Positions 17,129 to 26,538 of a stretch of DNA of 64,000 nt are shown one piece after another. A program made the position numbers and the translations under genes. Within the stretch, counting starts at the first letter, position 1. Each line of letters opens with the position of its first letter. Source of the stretch: Desulfuromonadales bacterium (GTDB taxonomy: Bacteria > Desulfobacterota > Desulfuromonadia > Desulfuromonadales > JAHYIW01); NCBI GenBank assembly GCA_029210745.1, contig JARGFI010000001.1, positions 1 to 64,000 on the forward strand, given 5' to 3'. Below the pieces are notes generated by a model. That model worked only from the letters and a program-made list of their open reading frames with translations, made no database searches and was not told where the DNA came from.

Positions 17129-18967
17129 ATGGCAAAGACCAAAGATCGGGAAACCGGCCGGATTTCCATCCACACTGAAAATATCTTCCCAATTATCAAA
17201 AAGTGGCTCTATAGCGAGAAGGAAATTTTTCTTCGCGAACTCGTGTCCAACGCGGTTGATGCAATCAAAAAGTTGTCTCATATCAACCTGGTTGACGGGT
17301 TGCAGCTCTCTGAAAACTATGCCATCGATATTACCCTCGATAAAGACGCCGGAACGCTGACCATCAGCGATAACGGGGTGGGCATGAATGCCGATGAAAT
17401 CCGCCGTTATATCAACCAGATTGCCTTTTCTTCTGTTGAAGAATATGTCGAAAAATACAGCAAACTTGCCGAGGATAACCAGATTATCGGTCACTTTGGA
17501 CTCGGGTTTTATTCGGCGTTTATGGTTGCTAAAAAAGTAGAGATCCGCTCCCTTTCCTATTTACCTGAATCAGTCGGCGCATATTGGTCGTGTGACGGCT
17601 CGACAAAATATCAGTTGTCCAAAATTGACAAGGCTGAACGCGGCACTGAAATTGTATTATTTCTTGAAGATGACGAAAAAGATTTTCTTGAACCGGTCAA
17701 GGTGCGCGAGGTGCTGGAGCGATATTGCAAATTTCTTCCGGTGCCGATTCGTCTTGCGGGGGAACAGATCAACGACTGTACCCCGCTCTGGAACCAGCCT
17801 TCTACCGAGATTGACGCCGCGACCTACAAAGAATTCTATCGGAAACTTTATCCGTTTTGCGAAGACCCGCTTTTCTGGATTCACTTTAATGTTGACTTCC
17901 CCTTTAACCTGAAGGGGATCCTCTATTTCCCGCGGCTCAATAACGAGTTTGACGTCAGTCGCAGTCATATCAAGCTTTACTGCAACCAGGTCTTCGTTTC
18001 CGACAGCTGCGCGGAGTTGATCCCTGAATTTCTCACCCCGCTTCAGGGGTGTATCGATGCCCCCGATCTGCCGTTGAATGTTTCGCGGAGTTATCTGCAG
18101 AATGATCCTCAGGTGCGTAAAATCCGGGAGGTGATCACCAGCCGCGTCGCGACAAAAATCGTTGAACTGGCCAAGAGCGAGATGTCCGTTTTCGGACCGA
18201 TCTGGGATGACATCCACCCCTTTGTCAAGTTCGGCATGATGCGCGATGACAAGTTCAGCGACAAGGTGAAGGATCATATCGTTTACCGCACGACCGCAAC
18301 AGAGCGCTATACGACACTCCCAGCCTATCTCGAACGAGCGGCGGAATCGCACCAGGACAAGGTTTATTACGCCACCGATGAGACCGCGCAGGCGTCGTAC
18401 TTGCGCTTGTTTTCCGGTCAGGGGATTGAGGTGTTGTTACTCGACGCGATGATCGACAATCATTTTATCCAGTTTCTCGAAATGAAAAACAGCGGGGTGA
18501 GCTTTCTGCGGGTCGATTCCGAGTTGGCGGAAACGCTGGTCGGAAAACAGCCCGCAGACGACATCGCAACGTCCCCGTCCGGTGCAACGCGTTCCGAGCA
18601 GGCCTTGAAGGTTTTTCGCGACTGTCTTCCGACCGATCTGGACATCAAGGGGGAAACCCTGAACGACGCGTCGATTCCGGCTCTGTTGATGCAGTCGGAG
18701 CAGAAGCGCAGATTGAGTGAAATGACGCGGATGATGGGGAACAAGGAGGGACTTCCTGCTGAACATCAATTGCTGGTCAATCACGCCAACCCGATCGTGC
18801 GTAAAATTGCAGAATTGAATGAAAGCGGGCGCAGGTCCGATGCTGAAATGTTGGTTGCACATGTGTATGATCTCGCCCAGCTGGCCGCCGGGGGGTTCGA
18901 TAAGGAGCGCATGGAACAGTTTCTGGTGAGAAGCTACCACCTTCTGGAATTGGTTAATCCTGAATGA
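17129..18967 (+). CDS. htpG: Molecular chaperone HtpG (Hsp90 family)
   Basis: About 612 residues, close to E. coli HtpG (624). GHKL ATPase motifs are in order: FLRELVSNAVDAIKKL (N-box), ISDNGVGMNADEI (G1), and GHFGLGFYSAFMVAKKVE (lid and G2). The middle domain has RLNNEFDVSRSHIKLYCNQVFV and the DLPLNVSRSYLQNDPQVRKIREVI block with the catalytic Arg. The N-terminal DRETGRISIHTENIFPIIKKWLYS differs from the usual KGELxFQAExxxLLxLMIHSLYS, so this belongs to a divergent Hsp90 branch found in anaerobes. It is cytoplasmic and ATP-driven. Its own promoter lies just upstream (TTGACA/TATCTT). Confidence 0.92.
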   Translation: MAKTKDRETGRISIHTENIFPIIKKWLYSEKEIFLRELVSNAVDAIKKLSHINLVDGLQLSENYAIDITLDKDAGTLTISDNGVGMNADEIRRYINQIAFSSVEEYVEKYSKLAEDNQIIGHFGLGFYSAFMVAKKVEIRSLSYLPESVGAYWSCDGSTKYQLSKIDKAERGTEIVLFLEDDEKDFLEPVKVREVLERYCKFLPVPIRLAGEQINDCTPLWNQPSTEIDAATYKEFYRKLYPFCEDPLFWIHFNVDFPFNLKGILYFPRLNNEFDVSRSHIKLYCNQVFVSDSCAELIPEFLTPLQGCIDAPDLPLNVSRSYLQNDPQVRKIREVITSRVATKIVELAKSEMSVFGPIWDDIHPFVKFGMMRDDKFSDKVKDHIVYRTTATERYTTLPAYLERAAESHQDKVYYATDETAQASYLRLFSGQGIEVLLLDAMIDNHFIQFLEMKNSGVSFLRVDSELAETLVGKQPADDIATSPSGATRSEQALKVFRDCLPTDLDIKGETLNDASIPALLMQSEQKRRLSEMTRMMGNKEGLPAEHQLLVNHANPIVRKIAELNESGRRSDAEMLVAHVYDLAQLAAGGFDKERMEQFLVRSYHLLELVNPE

Positions 18968-19119
18968 AATAGCCATTTTACCCTTTGAATCTTTCTTCTC
19001 CGACCTGTTTGTACTTGACGGGCCCCTCTTCCACGAGTAGTTTGGGGGTGTTAAGGTATCGTTATTATTGAACTGTTAAATGGTGCCGGGAGATATACTC
19101 CGGAGAGGTTGTCTGTGTG

Positions 19120-21114
19120 ATGGTTATGACAAATCGTCAGGTTGGAAGTCGCTGTCGTCTTTATTCGCTCTTTGGCCTTTTTCTCGGGGTTCTCGCACCC
19201 ATCGGCTGGGAATTTTTACGGTTGATCGTTTTCTGGGATGACAATCTGTCGATCATCGACCAGGTGACGGGAGATGTCTTTGCCAGCGTTGAGTCACAAT
19301 GGCGCTATGCCTACATGGGGGGAGGGACGGCCCTGGTTCTTGCGTTTCTTGGTTATCAAATCGGTCGCCGGACGGAAGATATTCATACACGCGCGGAGGC
19401 TCTCGACAAACTGAATAAAACCATTGATGAACAGAAAAATATTTACGAAAAACGCTTTACCGATCTGAACGCCGGAATAAAAAATTTTCACACCATCAGC
19501 AGCCAGATTCAGAAAACCCTGGATCGCGATGTTGTCCTGAATCTTACTGTCGACGGTTTGCACAATGTTCTTGGCTACGACCGCGTCAATTTGTTTTTGG
19601 TTGATCGTGAGAACAACTGTTTGCGGGCGGTGGCGATGCGCGGTGAGACGGTTCACAATATCGGCAACATTACTTTGCCGCTCGACCAACGCGCCGGTTC
19701 TTTTTACAAAGTCATCAAAGATGGGGAAATCCTGCTGGTTGAAGATATCAGTGAACTTTCTCAGGAATATCATCTCCAGCCTCCCTGTAGCGCCATCAAG
19801 CAGCTACGTTCCAAATCATTTATTATCTGCCCGATTATCGTACGTGGCGAAGTGGTTGGTCTCTACGGAGTTGATAATTGTTCCAGTGGTAAACCACTCA
19901 ATGACAGCGATGCCGATACGGTGAAGTTGTTTGCCGATCAGGTCGCGACGACCCTGACCAAGATCCGGATGATTGACGTGATTGAAACGTTGACCGGTGA
20001 ACTGGAACACACCTTCAACGAACTGCTCAAGTTTCGCGAGGAACACCGGCGGCTTGATCTCGCACTTAATCAGGCGACGACCTCGACAGGTGAGGCGATC
20101 AGCGAGATATCAGATGCCGCCGGGGTTGTGCACGAAGCGGTTGATGCGACCCGTTCTACAGCCAGTGAAATGTCAGCAACGATTGAGGAAGTTTCGGAAA
20201 ACCTGGGACGACTGACCGATTGTGTTGATAAATCAATCTCCGCGATGACTGAAATCTCCGCGACAATCAAGTCGGTGGAAGAGAACAGCTCCCGCTCTCA
20301 CGACATGTCTCAAACCGTCATGGAACGTGCTGAGGTTGGCGCCCGCGCGGTCACTGATACCCTGACGGGATTACAGGGGATTTCTTCAGCCGTTGAGAGT
20401 GCGGTCGCCACGATTGAACGGCTGCTTGACAAGGGGGATGAAATTGGCAACATTACGACAGTTATTAACGAGATAACGCAAAAAACCAATCTGTTGGCAT
20501 TAAACGCGGCTATTATCGCTGCGCAGGCCGGTGAACATGGACGTTCTTTTGCGGTTGTTGCCGATGAAGTGGGGAATCTTTCGCAGGAAGCGGCGGATTC
20601 AACCGGAGCGATTGAGCAGATCATCTCTGAAATCCAGATGCTGACCCAGGAAACGGTGTACAACATTTCGCAGACCCGCACCCTGGTTAACGAAGGGGTC
20701 AAGCTTGGGCACGGAATGGAGGAATCGCTCAGGGATATTCTTGACAGTGCCTTTCAAGCGATGAATATGTCGTCAGAAATGAGTGTGGCAACACAGGAAG
20801 TTTCGCGCAGTGCTGACTCGGTTTCGCACTCGATCACCGAGCTGGGAGATATGGCCTCACGCATTTCAACGGCTTCACGCGAGCAAACTCTGGCGACCCA
20901 TAATATTGCTGAAGCGATCGAAGAAATCAAGCGGCTGACTGACGACATGGTTGAGGCAACCGAAACCCAAAAAAGTAATACGCGCGACATTGAATCGGCG
21001 GTCGGTTCTGTCAGTTCAATGGCAACCCGAATCTTCTCCGAGATAGAAAATCGACAAAAAGGCAGTCATAAGATTATCGAAAGTCTGGAGGCTCTGAAAG
21101 GGGTAACAGATTAA
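19120..21114 (+). CDS. GAF-domain methyl-accepting chemotaxis protein
   Basis: About 664 residues from ATG 19120; GTG 19117 is also possible, with GGAGAGG upstream. Two hydrophobic segments at about 14-35 and 68-85 enclose a short periplasmic loop of 35 residues, too small for a ligand domain. After a coiled coil (LDKLNKTIDEQKNIYEKRF) comes a GAF domain at about 125-290 (ILLVEDISELSQEYHL, RSKSFIICPIIVRGEVVGLYGVDN). The C-terminal half is an MCP signalling rod; its hairpin tip reads QKTNLLALNAAIIAAQAGEHGRSFAVVADEV, where most receptors have NAAIEAARAGE. It would signal to a CheA/CheW array from a cytoplasmic cue. A bidirectional hairpin separates it from nrdJ. Confidence 0.88.
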   Translation: MVMTNRQVGSRCRLYSLFGLFLGVLAPIGWEFLRLIVFWDDNLSIIDQVTGDVFASVESQWRYAYMGGGTALVLAFLGYQIGRRTEDIHTRAEALDKLNKTIDEQKNIYEKRFTDLNAGIKNFHTISSQIQKTLDRDVVLNLTVDGLHNVLGYDRVNLFLVDRENNCLRAVAMRGETVHNIGNITLPLDQRAGSFYKVIKDGEILLVEDISELSQEYHLQPPCSAIKQLRSKSFIICPIIVRGEVVGLYGVDNCSSGKPLNDSDADTVKLFADQVATTLTKIRMIDVIETLTGELEHTFNELLKFREEHRRLDLALNQATTSTGEAISEISDAAGVVHEAVDATRSTASEMSATIEEVSENLGRLTDCVDKSISAMTEISATIKSVEENSSRSHDMSQTVMERAEVGARAVTDTLTGLQGISSAVESAVATIERLLDKGDEIGNITTVINEITQKTNLLALNAAIIAAQAGEHGRSFAVVADEVGNLSQEAADSTGAIEQIISEIQMLTQETVYNISQTRTLVNEGVKLGHGMEESLRDILDSAFQAMNMSSEMSVATQEVSRSADSVSHSITELGDMASRISTASREQTLATHNIAEAIEEIKRLTDDMVEATETQKSNTRDIESAVGSVSSMATRIFSEIENRQKGSHKIIESLEALKGVTD

Positions 21115-21150
21115 TTTACAGCTTATTTTTCTTTGCTGTCGGAACCAGAA

Positions 21151-21184
21151 CGGGGACGTAACCGAATAAACGGCTACGTCCCTG
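21151..21184. terminator. Bidirectional hairpin between the chemoreceptor gene and nrdJ
   Basis: GGGGACGTAACCG and CGGCTACGTCCCT form a stem of about 13 pairs with one mismatch around an AATAAA loop. It sits between two convergent genes. T-runs are weak on both sides, so termination strength is uncertain, but the position fits a shared terminator. Confidence 0.6.
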
Positions 21185-21198
21185 TTAATATTACAGGT

Positions 21199-23418
21199 CT
21201 AGGCACACTCTGAATAGCCGCATGAATGGCACACGCAACAACCGCCTTCGTGCTCAACCGGACCGCCACACTCAGGACAAGCGCCGCCGTTTTGCGTATG
21301 CTCCCCGACCATCTCTTCGCGCTCCGCCATGTGCAGCTGAATCGCCTTGGCAACAGCATCCGCACAAGATGTCACACGATTTGCACCAAAACCAGCCGGT
21401 TTGTGGCATGTGATGCCGATCATCTGTTTGACTGCTTGCCGCGCCTGAACGCCTGAACGCCAGGCCAGGGAGACGAGCCGACCGATTGCTTCACACTGAG
21501 AAGCCGCACAACCACCCGCCTTGCCCATGGTGGTGAAAAGTTCAAAAACACCGCTCTTGTCCTCATTGACAGTAATATAGAGCGGACCACAACCGGTTTC
21601 CATCTGATAGGTGGCACCTTTAAGTGCGCGCGGTCGCTCACGTTTGCGCCCTGCTTTTCCGGTTTCCATCGGAACATTGTCTTCCGGTCGGGCCTCACTT
21701 GTTCCACCAACCGACAGAACCTGCATATCACGCGATCCGTCACGATAGATTGTGACCCCCTTGCAGCCACTCTGATAGGCCAGGCGATAAACCTTGGCAA
21801 CATCGTCACGCGTCGCATTCTTGCAGAAGTTGACTGTTTTGCTGACGGCATTGTCCGTGTGATTTTGAAAAGCTGCCTGCATGCGGATATGGTCTTCCGG
21901 AGAAATATCATGTGCGGTGACGAACAGGGTGCGCACATCCTCCGGAATTTCCTCAATATCCTGAACGGTGCCATGCTCGGCGATTTTCTTCATCAATTCA
22001 GGGCTGTAAAAACCGCGTTCACGAGCAATTTCTTCAAAGATCGGGTGAACTTCAACAAGGATGTCATTATCGAGGACCTGACGGACATAGGACACCGCAA
22101 AGAGCGGCTCAATGCCGCTGGATGCATTGCAAATGATTGAAATCGTCCCGGTCGGGGCGATTGTGGTGGTCGTTGCATTGCGTATTTTTTTTGCCTTTGG
22201 CCGGTCAAAAACGCTCCCCTTGAAGTTCGGGAAAGCACCGCGTTCCACCGCCAACTGCTGCGAAGCGGCATGCGAAACGTCGTTGATGAATTGCATGACC
22301 TTCATGCCAAGTTTTAGCGCTTCATCACTGTTGTAAGGAAATCCCAGCAAAACCAGCATGTCGGCCCAACCCATGACGCCCAGGCCGATTTTGCGGTTGG
22401 CCCGGGTCATCTCACCAATTCGCGCCAGCGGGTAATTGTTGACCTCAATTACATTGTCGAGGAAGCGCACCGCGTGTTTGATAACGTGATCAAGCCTGTC
22501 CCAATCAACCTCACCGTTGTTGACCAGTTTCGACAGATTGATCGAACCAAGATTGCACGATTCATAGCCGAGCAGCGGTTGCTCGCCACACGGATTGGTC
22601 GCTTCAATCTCTCCAATATGCGGGGTAGGATTGTCGCGATTAAGGCGATCGAGAAAAATAATTCCCGGTTCACCGTTGCTCCAGGCCATATCCACAATGT
22701 GATCGAATACCTTGCGCGCAGATTTGGTCCCGAGAACTTCACCGTCACGCGGGTTGACAATTTCATACTCCGTATCGTTTTCAACCGCCTCCATGAACGC
22801 TTCGGTCATGCCGACGGAAATATTGAAATTATTCAGTTTGGTTTGATCCCGCTTGCACATAATGAAATCCATTATGTCGGGATGGTCAACGCGAAGAATA
22901 CCCATGTTGGCGCCGCGCCGGGTGCCGCCCTGTTTGATTGTTTCGGTCGCGGCGTCAAACACCTGCATAAAAGAGAGCGGACCACTTGAAACCCCTTTGG
23001 TCGAAAGGACCACATCGTTTGAAGGGCGGATGCGCGAGAAGGAAAACCCGGTGCCACCACCACTTTTATGAATCAGGGCGGTCTGTTTAATCGCTTCGAA
23101 AATTTCCTCCATCGAGTCACCCACCGGGAGCACGAAACAGGCGGACAGTTGACCGAGCTCACGCCCTGCGTTCATCAGCGTTGGCGAATTCGGCATGAAT
23201 TCCAAAGCGGTGATCATCCGATAGAACTCATCAGCCAGCTCTTTGGGGGCAACTTTTGAACCAATTTTTTCTTCAGCACTGGCAATAAAGTCAGCGACGC
23301 GGCGGAACATATCTTCCGGTTTTTCAAGAATGGTTCCGTCTTTATCACGCTTCAGGTAGCGGCGGTTCAATACGGTAACGGCATTTTTCGACAATTGCGG
23401 CGAGGCTTTTCTGGACAT
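21199..23418 (-). CDS. nrdJ: Vitamin B12-dependent (class II) ribonucleotide reductase
   Basis: About 739 residues. RNR motifs in order: FMPNSPTLMNAGRELGQLSACFVLP (substrate site, first redox Cys), HKSGGGTGFSFSRIRP, KQGGTRRGANMG, EATNPCGEQPLLGYESCNLGSINLSKL (catalytic NxCxE and thiyl Cys), and ATTTTIAPTGTISIICNASSGIEPLFA. The C-terminal tail has a Cys-rich zinc-ribbon-like part (ACPECGGPVEHEGGCCVCHSCGYSEC) that likely carries reducing equivalents to the active site. It reduces ribonucleotides using adenosylcobalamin, useful in an anaerobe with oxygen exposure. Start ATG 23418 has AAAGGGT upstream. I saw no convincing cobalamin riboswitch in the 255-base gap to the divergent gene. Confidence 0.95.
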   Translation of the reverse strand: MSRKASPQLSKNAVTVLNRRYLKRDKDGTILEKPEDMFRRVADFIASAEEKIGSKVAPKELADEFYRMITALEFMPNSPTLMNAGRELGQLSACFVLPVGDSMEEIFEAIKQTALIHKSGGGTGFSFSRIRPSNDVVLSTKGVSSGPLSFMQVFDAATETIKQGGTRRGANMGILRVDHPDIMDFIMCKRDQTKLNNFNISVGMTEAFMEAVENDTEYEIVNPRDGEVLGTKSARKVFDHIVDMAWSNGEPGIIFLDRLNRDNPTPHIGEIEATNPCGEQPLLGYESCNLGSINLSKLVNNGEVDWDRLDHVIKHAVRFLDNVIEVNNYPLARIGEMTRANRKIGLGVMGWADMLVLLGFPYNSDEALKLGMKVMQFINDVSHAASQQLAVERGAFPNFKGSVFDRPKAKKIRNATTTTIAPTGTISIICNASSGIEPLFAVSYVRQVLDNDILVEVHPIFEEIARERGFYSPELMKKIAEHGTVQDIEEIPEDVRTLFVTAHDISPEDHIRMQAAFQNHTDNAVSKTVNFCKNATRDDVAKVYRLAYQSGCKGVTIYRDGSRDMQVLSVGGTSEARPEDNVPMETGKAGRKRERPRALKGATYQMETGCGPLYITVNEDKSGVFELFTTMGKAGGCAASQCEAIGRLVSLAWRSGVQARQAVKQMIGITCHKPAGFGANRVTSCADAVAKAIQLHMAEREEMVGEHTQNGGACPECGGPVEHEGGCCVCHSCGYSECA

Positions 23419-23673
23419 GTGGTGACCCTTTAAATGAAATGTTGCGTAAAGAAGGGAGTGACAACTACATACAGTATGAGGTTGAATTTAAACCACAACA
23501 TCTGGCTAATGTCAAAGGGTATTTTTTGAATATTTTCAGCGCAAATCATAACCGTCCGGAAGTGCAGGATTTTTTTCAGTCGCTGATATGTCACTGGCGC
23601 AAAAATCTGAAAAAGGGGGGCGAAAAGTTAATGCGCTTTACAATATGAATAGATTAGGCTAAATTTACGTGAT

Positions 23674-24756
23674 ATGAATCAAAAACCGGTCCTGGATGAA
23701 AAGTCTATGTCATCGCAACTGCAAAGTCACCATGAGCTGGAAGAAGAGCTGAAGAATATCAAGAGTATTCTGAGTGTCGCCCAGGTCGTTGTGTCGTCAC
23801 TTGACCTGGACGAGGTGCTGCAGAATATCCTTTTCAGCGCGATGAGTCTGATCGATGTTCCGGCCGGCAGTATTGCCCTGTATGATCGGGTTCGTAATGA
23901 GGTTGACATCCAGGTCCACTTCGGGTTCTCCGACAAATTTATTTCGAAATCGTATTGGCGAGTCAAGCCAGGCGGGCTGACCCATACGATTCTCAATGAG
24001 GGCAAAATCTTTGTCATTAATGACACGCATGATGCGCCCTATTTCAACAACCCTCTGGCCCTGAATGAGGGGATTCGTTCGCTGATTGCCATCCCTTTGA
24101 AGATCCAGGATTCAATCATCGGTATCCTGTATCTGGATGATTTTGTTCCCCGCAAGTTTGCTGAAAGTAAATTGCACCTGCTGTCTATTGTGACTTCGTT
24201 TGCAACGATGAGTATCGATAATGCCCGGATGCACGAACAGATGCGCTTGCAGGCCAGTACGGACGGTCTGACCGGGCTATATAACCATCGCCAGTTTGTC
24301 GAACTCTTTGATCGCGAAATGTCCCGCGCAAAACGCTTTCGCGTGCCTCTGTCGCTGCTGATGATTGATGTCGATCGATTTAAACTTTTCAATGACAAAT
24401 ATGGTCATCCGGTGGGCGATGAAGTATTGATACAGGTTGCGCGGCTGATCCGTGATACGGTACGTGAAGTTGATTTGTCTTTCCGCTACGGTGGAGAAGA
24501 GTTTATTGCCCTGCTCCCCGAAACCGATCTGGCCTCGGCCCGTCCGGTCGCTGAAAGAATTCGTCGCATTATCGAAGAAAATGCCGTTGCTTCAATCAGT
24601 GTTGTCCCCAACATGCCGGTAACCGTCAGTATTGGCGTTGCCAGCTACCCTCGCAACGGGACAAGTTGTGAAACGCTGCTGAAAGCCGTTGATGACCTGA
24701 TGTACCAGGCAAAAAGTCAGGGCCGTAATCTGGTCGTTCATCCCCCCAAGAAATAA
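23674..24756 (+). CDS. GAF-GGDEF diguanylate cyclase
   Basis: About 360 residues. A short helix (HHELEEELKNIKSILSVAQVVVSS) leads into a GAF domain at about 30-190 (IDVPAGSIALYDRVRNEVDIQV, SLIAIPLKIQDSIIGILYLDDF). A GGDEF domain follows: STDGLTGLYNHRQF, LMIDVDRFKLFNDKYGHPVGDEVL and the active-site RYGGEEF, so it should make cyclic di-GMP. REVD, five residues before GGEEF, fits the product-inhibition I-site (RxxD). No membrane helix is present. The sigma-54 activator gene starts 8 bases after the stop, so both are one unit. ATG 23707 is an alternative start. Confidence 0.9.
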   Translation: MNQKPVLDEKSMSSQLQSHHELEEELKNIKSILSVAQVVVSSLDLDEVLQNILFSAMSLIDVPAGSIALYDRVRNEVDIQVHFGFSDKFISKSYWRVKPGGLTHTILNEGKIFVINDTHDAPYFNNPLALNEGIRSLIAIPLKIQDSIIGILYLDDFVPRKFAESKLHLLSIVTSFATMSIDNARMHEQMRLQASTDGLTGLYNHRQFVELFDREMSRAKRFRVPLSLLMIDVDRFKLFNDKYGHPVGDEVLIQVARLIRDTVREVDLSFRYGGEEFIALLPETDLASARPVAERIRRIIEENAVASISVVPNMPVTVSIGVASYPRNGTSCETLLKAVDDLMYQAKSQGRNLVVHPPKK

Positions 24757-24764
24757 AAATATCC

Positions 24765-26129
24765 ATGTCTCAAGAAAAAATTCTGATTGTTGACGACGAA
24801 GAACGCATGTGTCGCCTGCTGCGCCGGGTTCTCGAAAAAGAGGGCTACCTCTGTCATACGGCAACCTCTGGTGGCGATGCTCTGGTTCGACTGGAACGCG
24901 ACGATTATGATCTGGTGATCACTGATATTCAGATGCCGGGGATGGACGGTCTGGAGTTGATCCGGGAGGTGCGCGATTACAACCCTGCGCTGCCGATTGT
25001 GGTGATCACCGCATACGGAACGGTTGAAAGCGCGGTTCAGGCACTGCGTGCCGGTGCCTACGATTATATCACCAAGCCATTTGAAAATGACGATATCCGT
25101 CACGCAGCCGCGCGTGCGCTGGAACGGGTGCGACTGCTGGCTGAAAATCGTTATCTGCACGAAGAGCTGGAGGGACGCTACCGCTACTCCGGAATCATCG
25201 GTACCTCACCCCTTATGCGCGCTGTTTTCGAAATGGCGTCATCGGTTGCGGCATCGAATGCCAACGTTCTGATTACCGGAGAAAGTGGCACCGGAAAGGA
25301 ACTGGTCGCCCGCTCCGTCCATTTCAACTCCCCGCGCCATGAACGTCCCTTTATTGTTTTAAACTGCGCCGCACTGCCGGAGAATTTACTTGAGAGTGAG
25401 TTGTTCGGCCATGAAAAAGGGGCTTTTACCGGGGCATTAAATGCTAAAAAGGGACGTTTCGAACTGGCTGATGAGGGGACGCTTTTTATTGACGAAGTCG
25501 GGGAGATGAGTCTTGCGGCACAAGTCAAACTGTTACGGGTGATTCAGGAGCAAGAGTTTGAACGGGTTGGCGGTTCCCGTGTCATAGCGTGCAATGTTCG
25601 CATTGTTGCCGCGACCAATAAAGATCTGGATACTGAAGTCAGGGCCGGCCGGTTTCGTGAAGACCTTTATTACCGGTTGAACGTGGTCAATATTCATCTG
25701 CCGTCATTGCGTGAGCGCCGCGAGGACATTGAACCGTTGGCGAAACATTTTCTCGACAAATTCAACCGTGAAATGGGCAAGAAGATTGAATCGATTGCCC
25801 CGCGGGCACTCAGTTGCCTGCTTGCCTATGAATGGCCGGGAAATGTTCGAGAACTGCAGAACGCTTTGGAGCGGGCCGTGGTCCTTGCCAAGGGAAATAT
25901 TATCACTCCGCGCGATCTGCCGGGAGGCGTTCAGTCTGAAAGTCAGATATGTCTGGAAGTACCCGAACATGGGTCGAATTTGACGGATATTCTAGAAGAT
26001 CTTGAGCGGCAACTGATTATCCAGACGTTGCGCCGCGAAGATGGTTCTCAAACCCGAACGGCTGATGCCCTGGGTATCAAGCGCACCACCTTACGTTACA
26101 AAATGGAAAAATACGGCATGCTCGACTGA
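24765..26129 (+). CDS. Sigma-54-dependent response regulator (NtrC family)
   Basis: About 454 residues in three parts. Receiver domain 1-120: ILIVDDEERM, phosphorylation site LVITDIQMPGMDG (Asp near 54), VVITAYGTVESAV and ITKPF. AAA+ domain at about 140-375: ITGESGTGKELVARSVH (Walker A), SELFGHEKGAFTGALNAKKGRFELAD with the GAFTGA loop that contacts sigma-54, TLFIDEVGEM (Walker B), FREDLYYRLNVV and WPGNVRELQNALERAVVL. A Fis-type HTH closes the protein (GSQTRTADALGIKRTTLRYKMEKYG). It is co-transcribed with the diguanylate cyclase; no histidine kinase is next to it, so the partner is elsewhere. Confidence 0.93.
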   Translation: MSQEKILIVDDEERMCRLLRRVLEKEGYLCHTATSGGDALVRLERDDYDLVITDIQMPGMDGLELIREVRDYNPALPIVVITAYGTVESAVQALRAGAYDYITKPFENDDIRHAAARALERVRLLAENRYLHEELEGRYRYSGIIGTSPLMRAVFEMASSVAASNANVLITGESGTGKELVARSVHFNSPRHERPFIVLNCAALPENLLESELFGHEKGAFTGALNAKKGRFELADEGTLFIDEVGEMSLAAQVKLLRVIQEQEFERVGGSRVIACNVRIVAATNKDLDTEVRAGRFREDLYYRLNVVNIHLPSLRERREDIEPLAKHFLDKFNREMGKKIESIAPRALSCLLAYEWPGNVRELQNALERAVVLAKGNIITPRDLPGGVQSESQICLEVPEHGSNLTDILEDLERQLIIQTLRREDGSQTRTADALGIKRTTLRYKMEKYGMLD

Positions 26130-26229
26130 CACCCTCCCGCCCTGTCTCGGCCTCTTGGCAGATTCCTGTCATTCAAATCGATTTTTTTATAATTTATCCC
26201 TGGTGCTTGCGAACTGTTCAGCTTTTTAT

Positions 26230-26279
26230 GTAGGAGCGGCTTTAGCCGCGAACAATCGCGCCTGAAGGCGACTCCTACA
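26230..26279. repeat. Dispersed palindromic repeat (GTAGGAGCGGCTTTAGCCGCGA type)
   Basis: GTAGGAGCGGCTTTAGCCGC is followed by TCGCGCCTGAAGGCGACTCCTAC, a compound palindrome ending in the complement of its start. I recognise this as a widespread REP-like intergenic unit of several proteobacterial groups. No coding capacity. Confidence 0.7.
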
Positions 26280-26281
26280 GC

Positions 26282-26364
26282 GTCATTCCGGCATGATTTT
26301 AGCCGGAATCCAGATTTTTCAGGGTTGAAAGTCTGGATCCCCGACAGGATCCTTCGGGGATGAC
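26282..26364. repeat. Second dispersed palindromic repeat (GTCATTCCGGC type)
   Basis: The unit begins with GTCATTCCGGCATGATTTTA and ends with CCTTCGGGGATGAC, with three nested hairpins (TCCGG.../...CCGGA, ATCCAGA/TCTGGAT, CCCCGA/TCGGGG). It abuts the preceding repeat. Such units are common in proteobacterial intergenic DNA. Together the two repeats fill most of the 400-base gap before the large exported-protein operon. Confidence 0.65.
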
Positions 26365-26425
26365 GACCCTTGGACGGGTAGGTGAATAGTTACGTGCTTG
26401 CTTGCGTCGATCATGTCCTGATGGG

Positions 26426-26455
26426 TTGTTCTGCCGAAATAACCCATGGTATAAA
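26426..26455 (+). promoter_or_regulatory. Candidate promoter of the exported-protein / GeoRSP operon
   Basis: TTGTTC (26426-26431), an 18-base spacer and TATAAA (26450-26455) form the best sigma-70-like pair upstream of the long operon. A GGGTT...AACCC dyad overlaps the -35 side and the spacer, which could be an operator. Inferred by eye only. Confidence 0.4.
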
Positions 26456-26538
26456 AATTGCTCAGAATTAATTGTTCATATTTTCTATCTGCTCATGTCT
26501 CATTCTGGTTCATAGAATGCCGCGTGATTGACAAGGTC

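Noticed and set aside
23419-23673. Possible cobalamin riboswitch or small gene (23439-23648, 69 codons) upstream of nrdJ.
   Set aside because: No B12-box-like sequence was found, and the ORF starts at TTG with no ribosome binding site and has an unconvincing composition.
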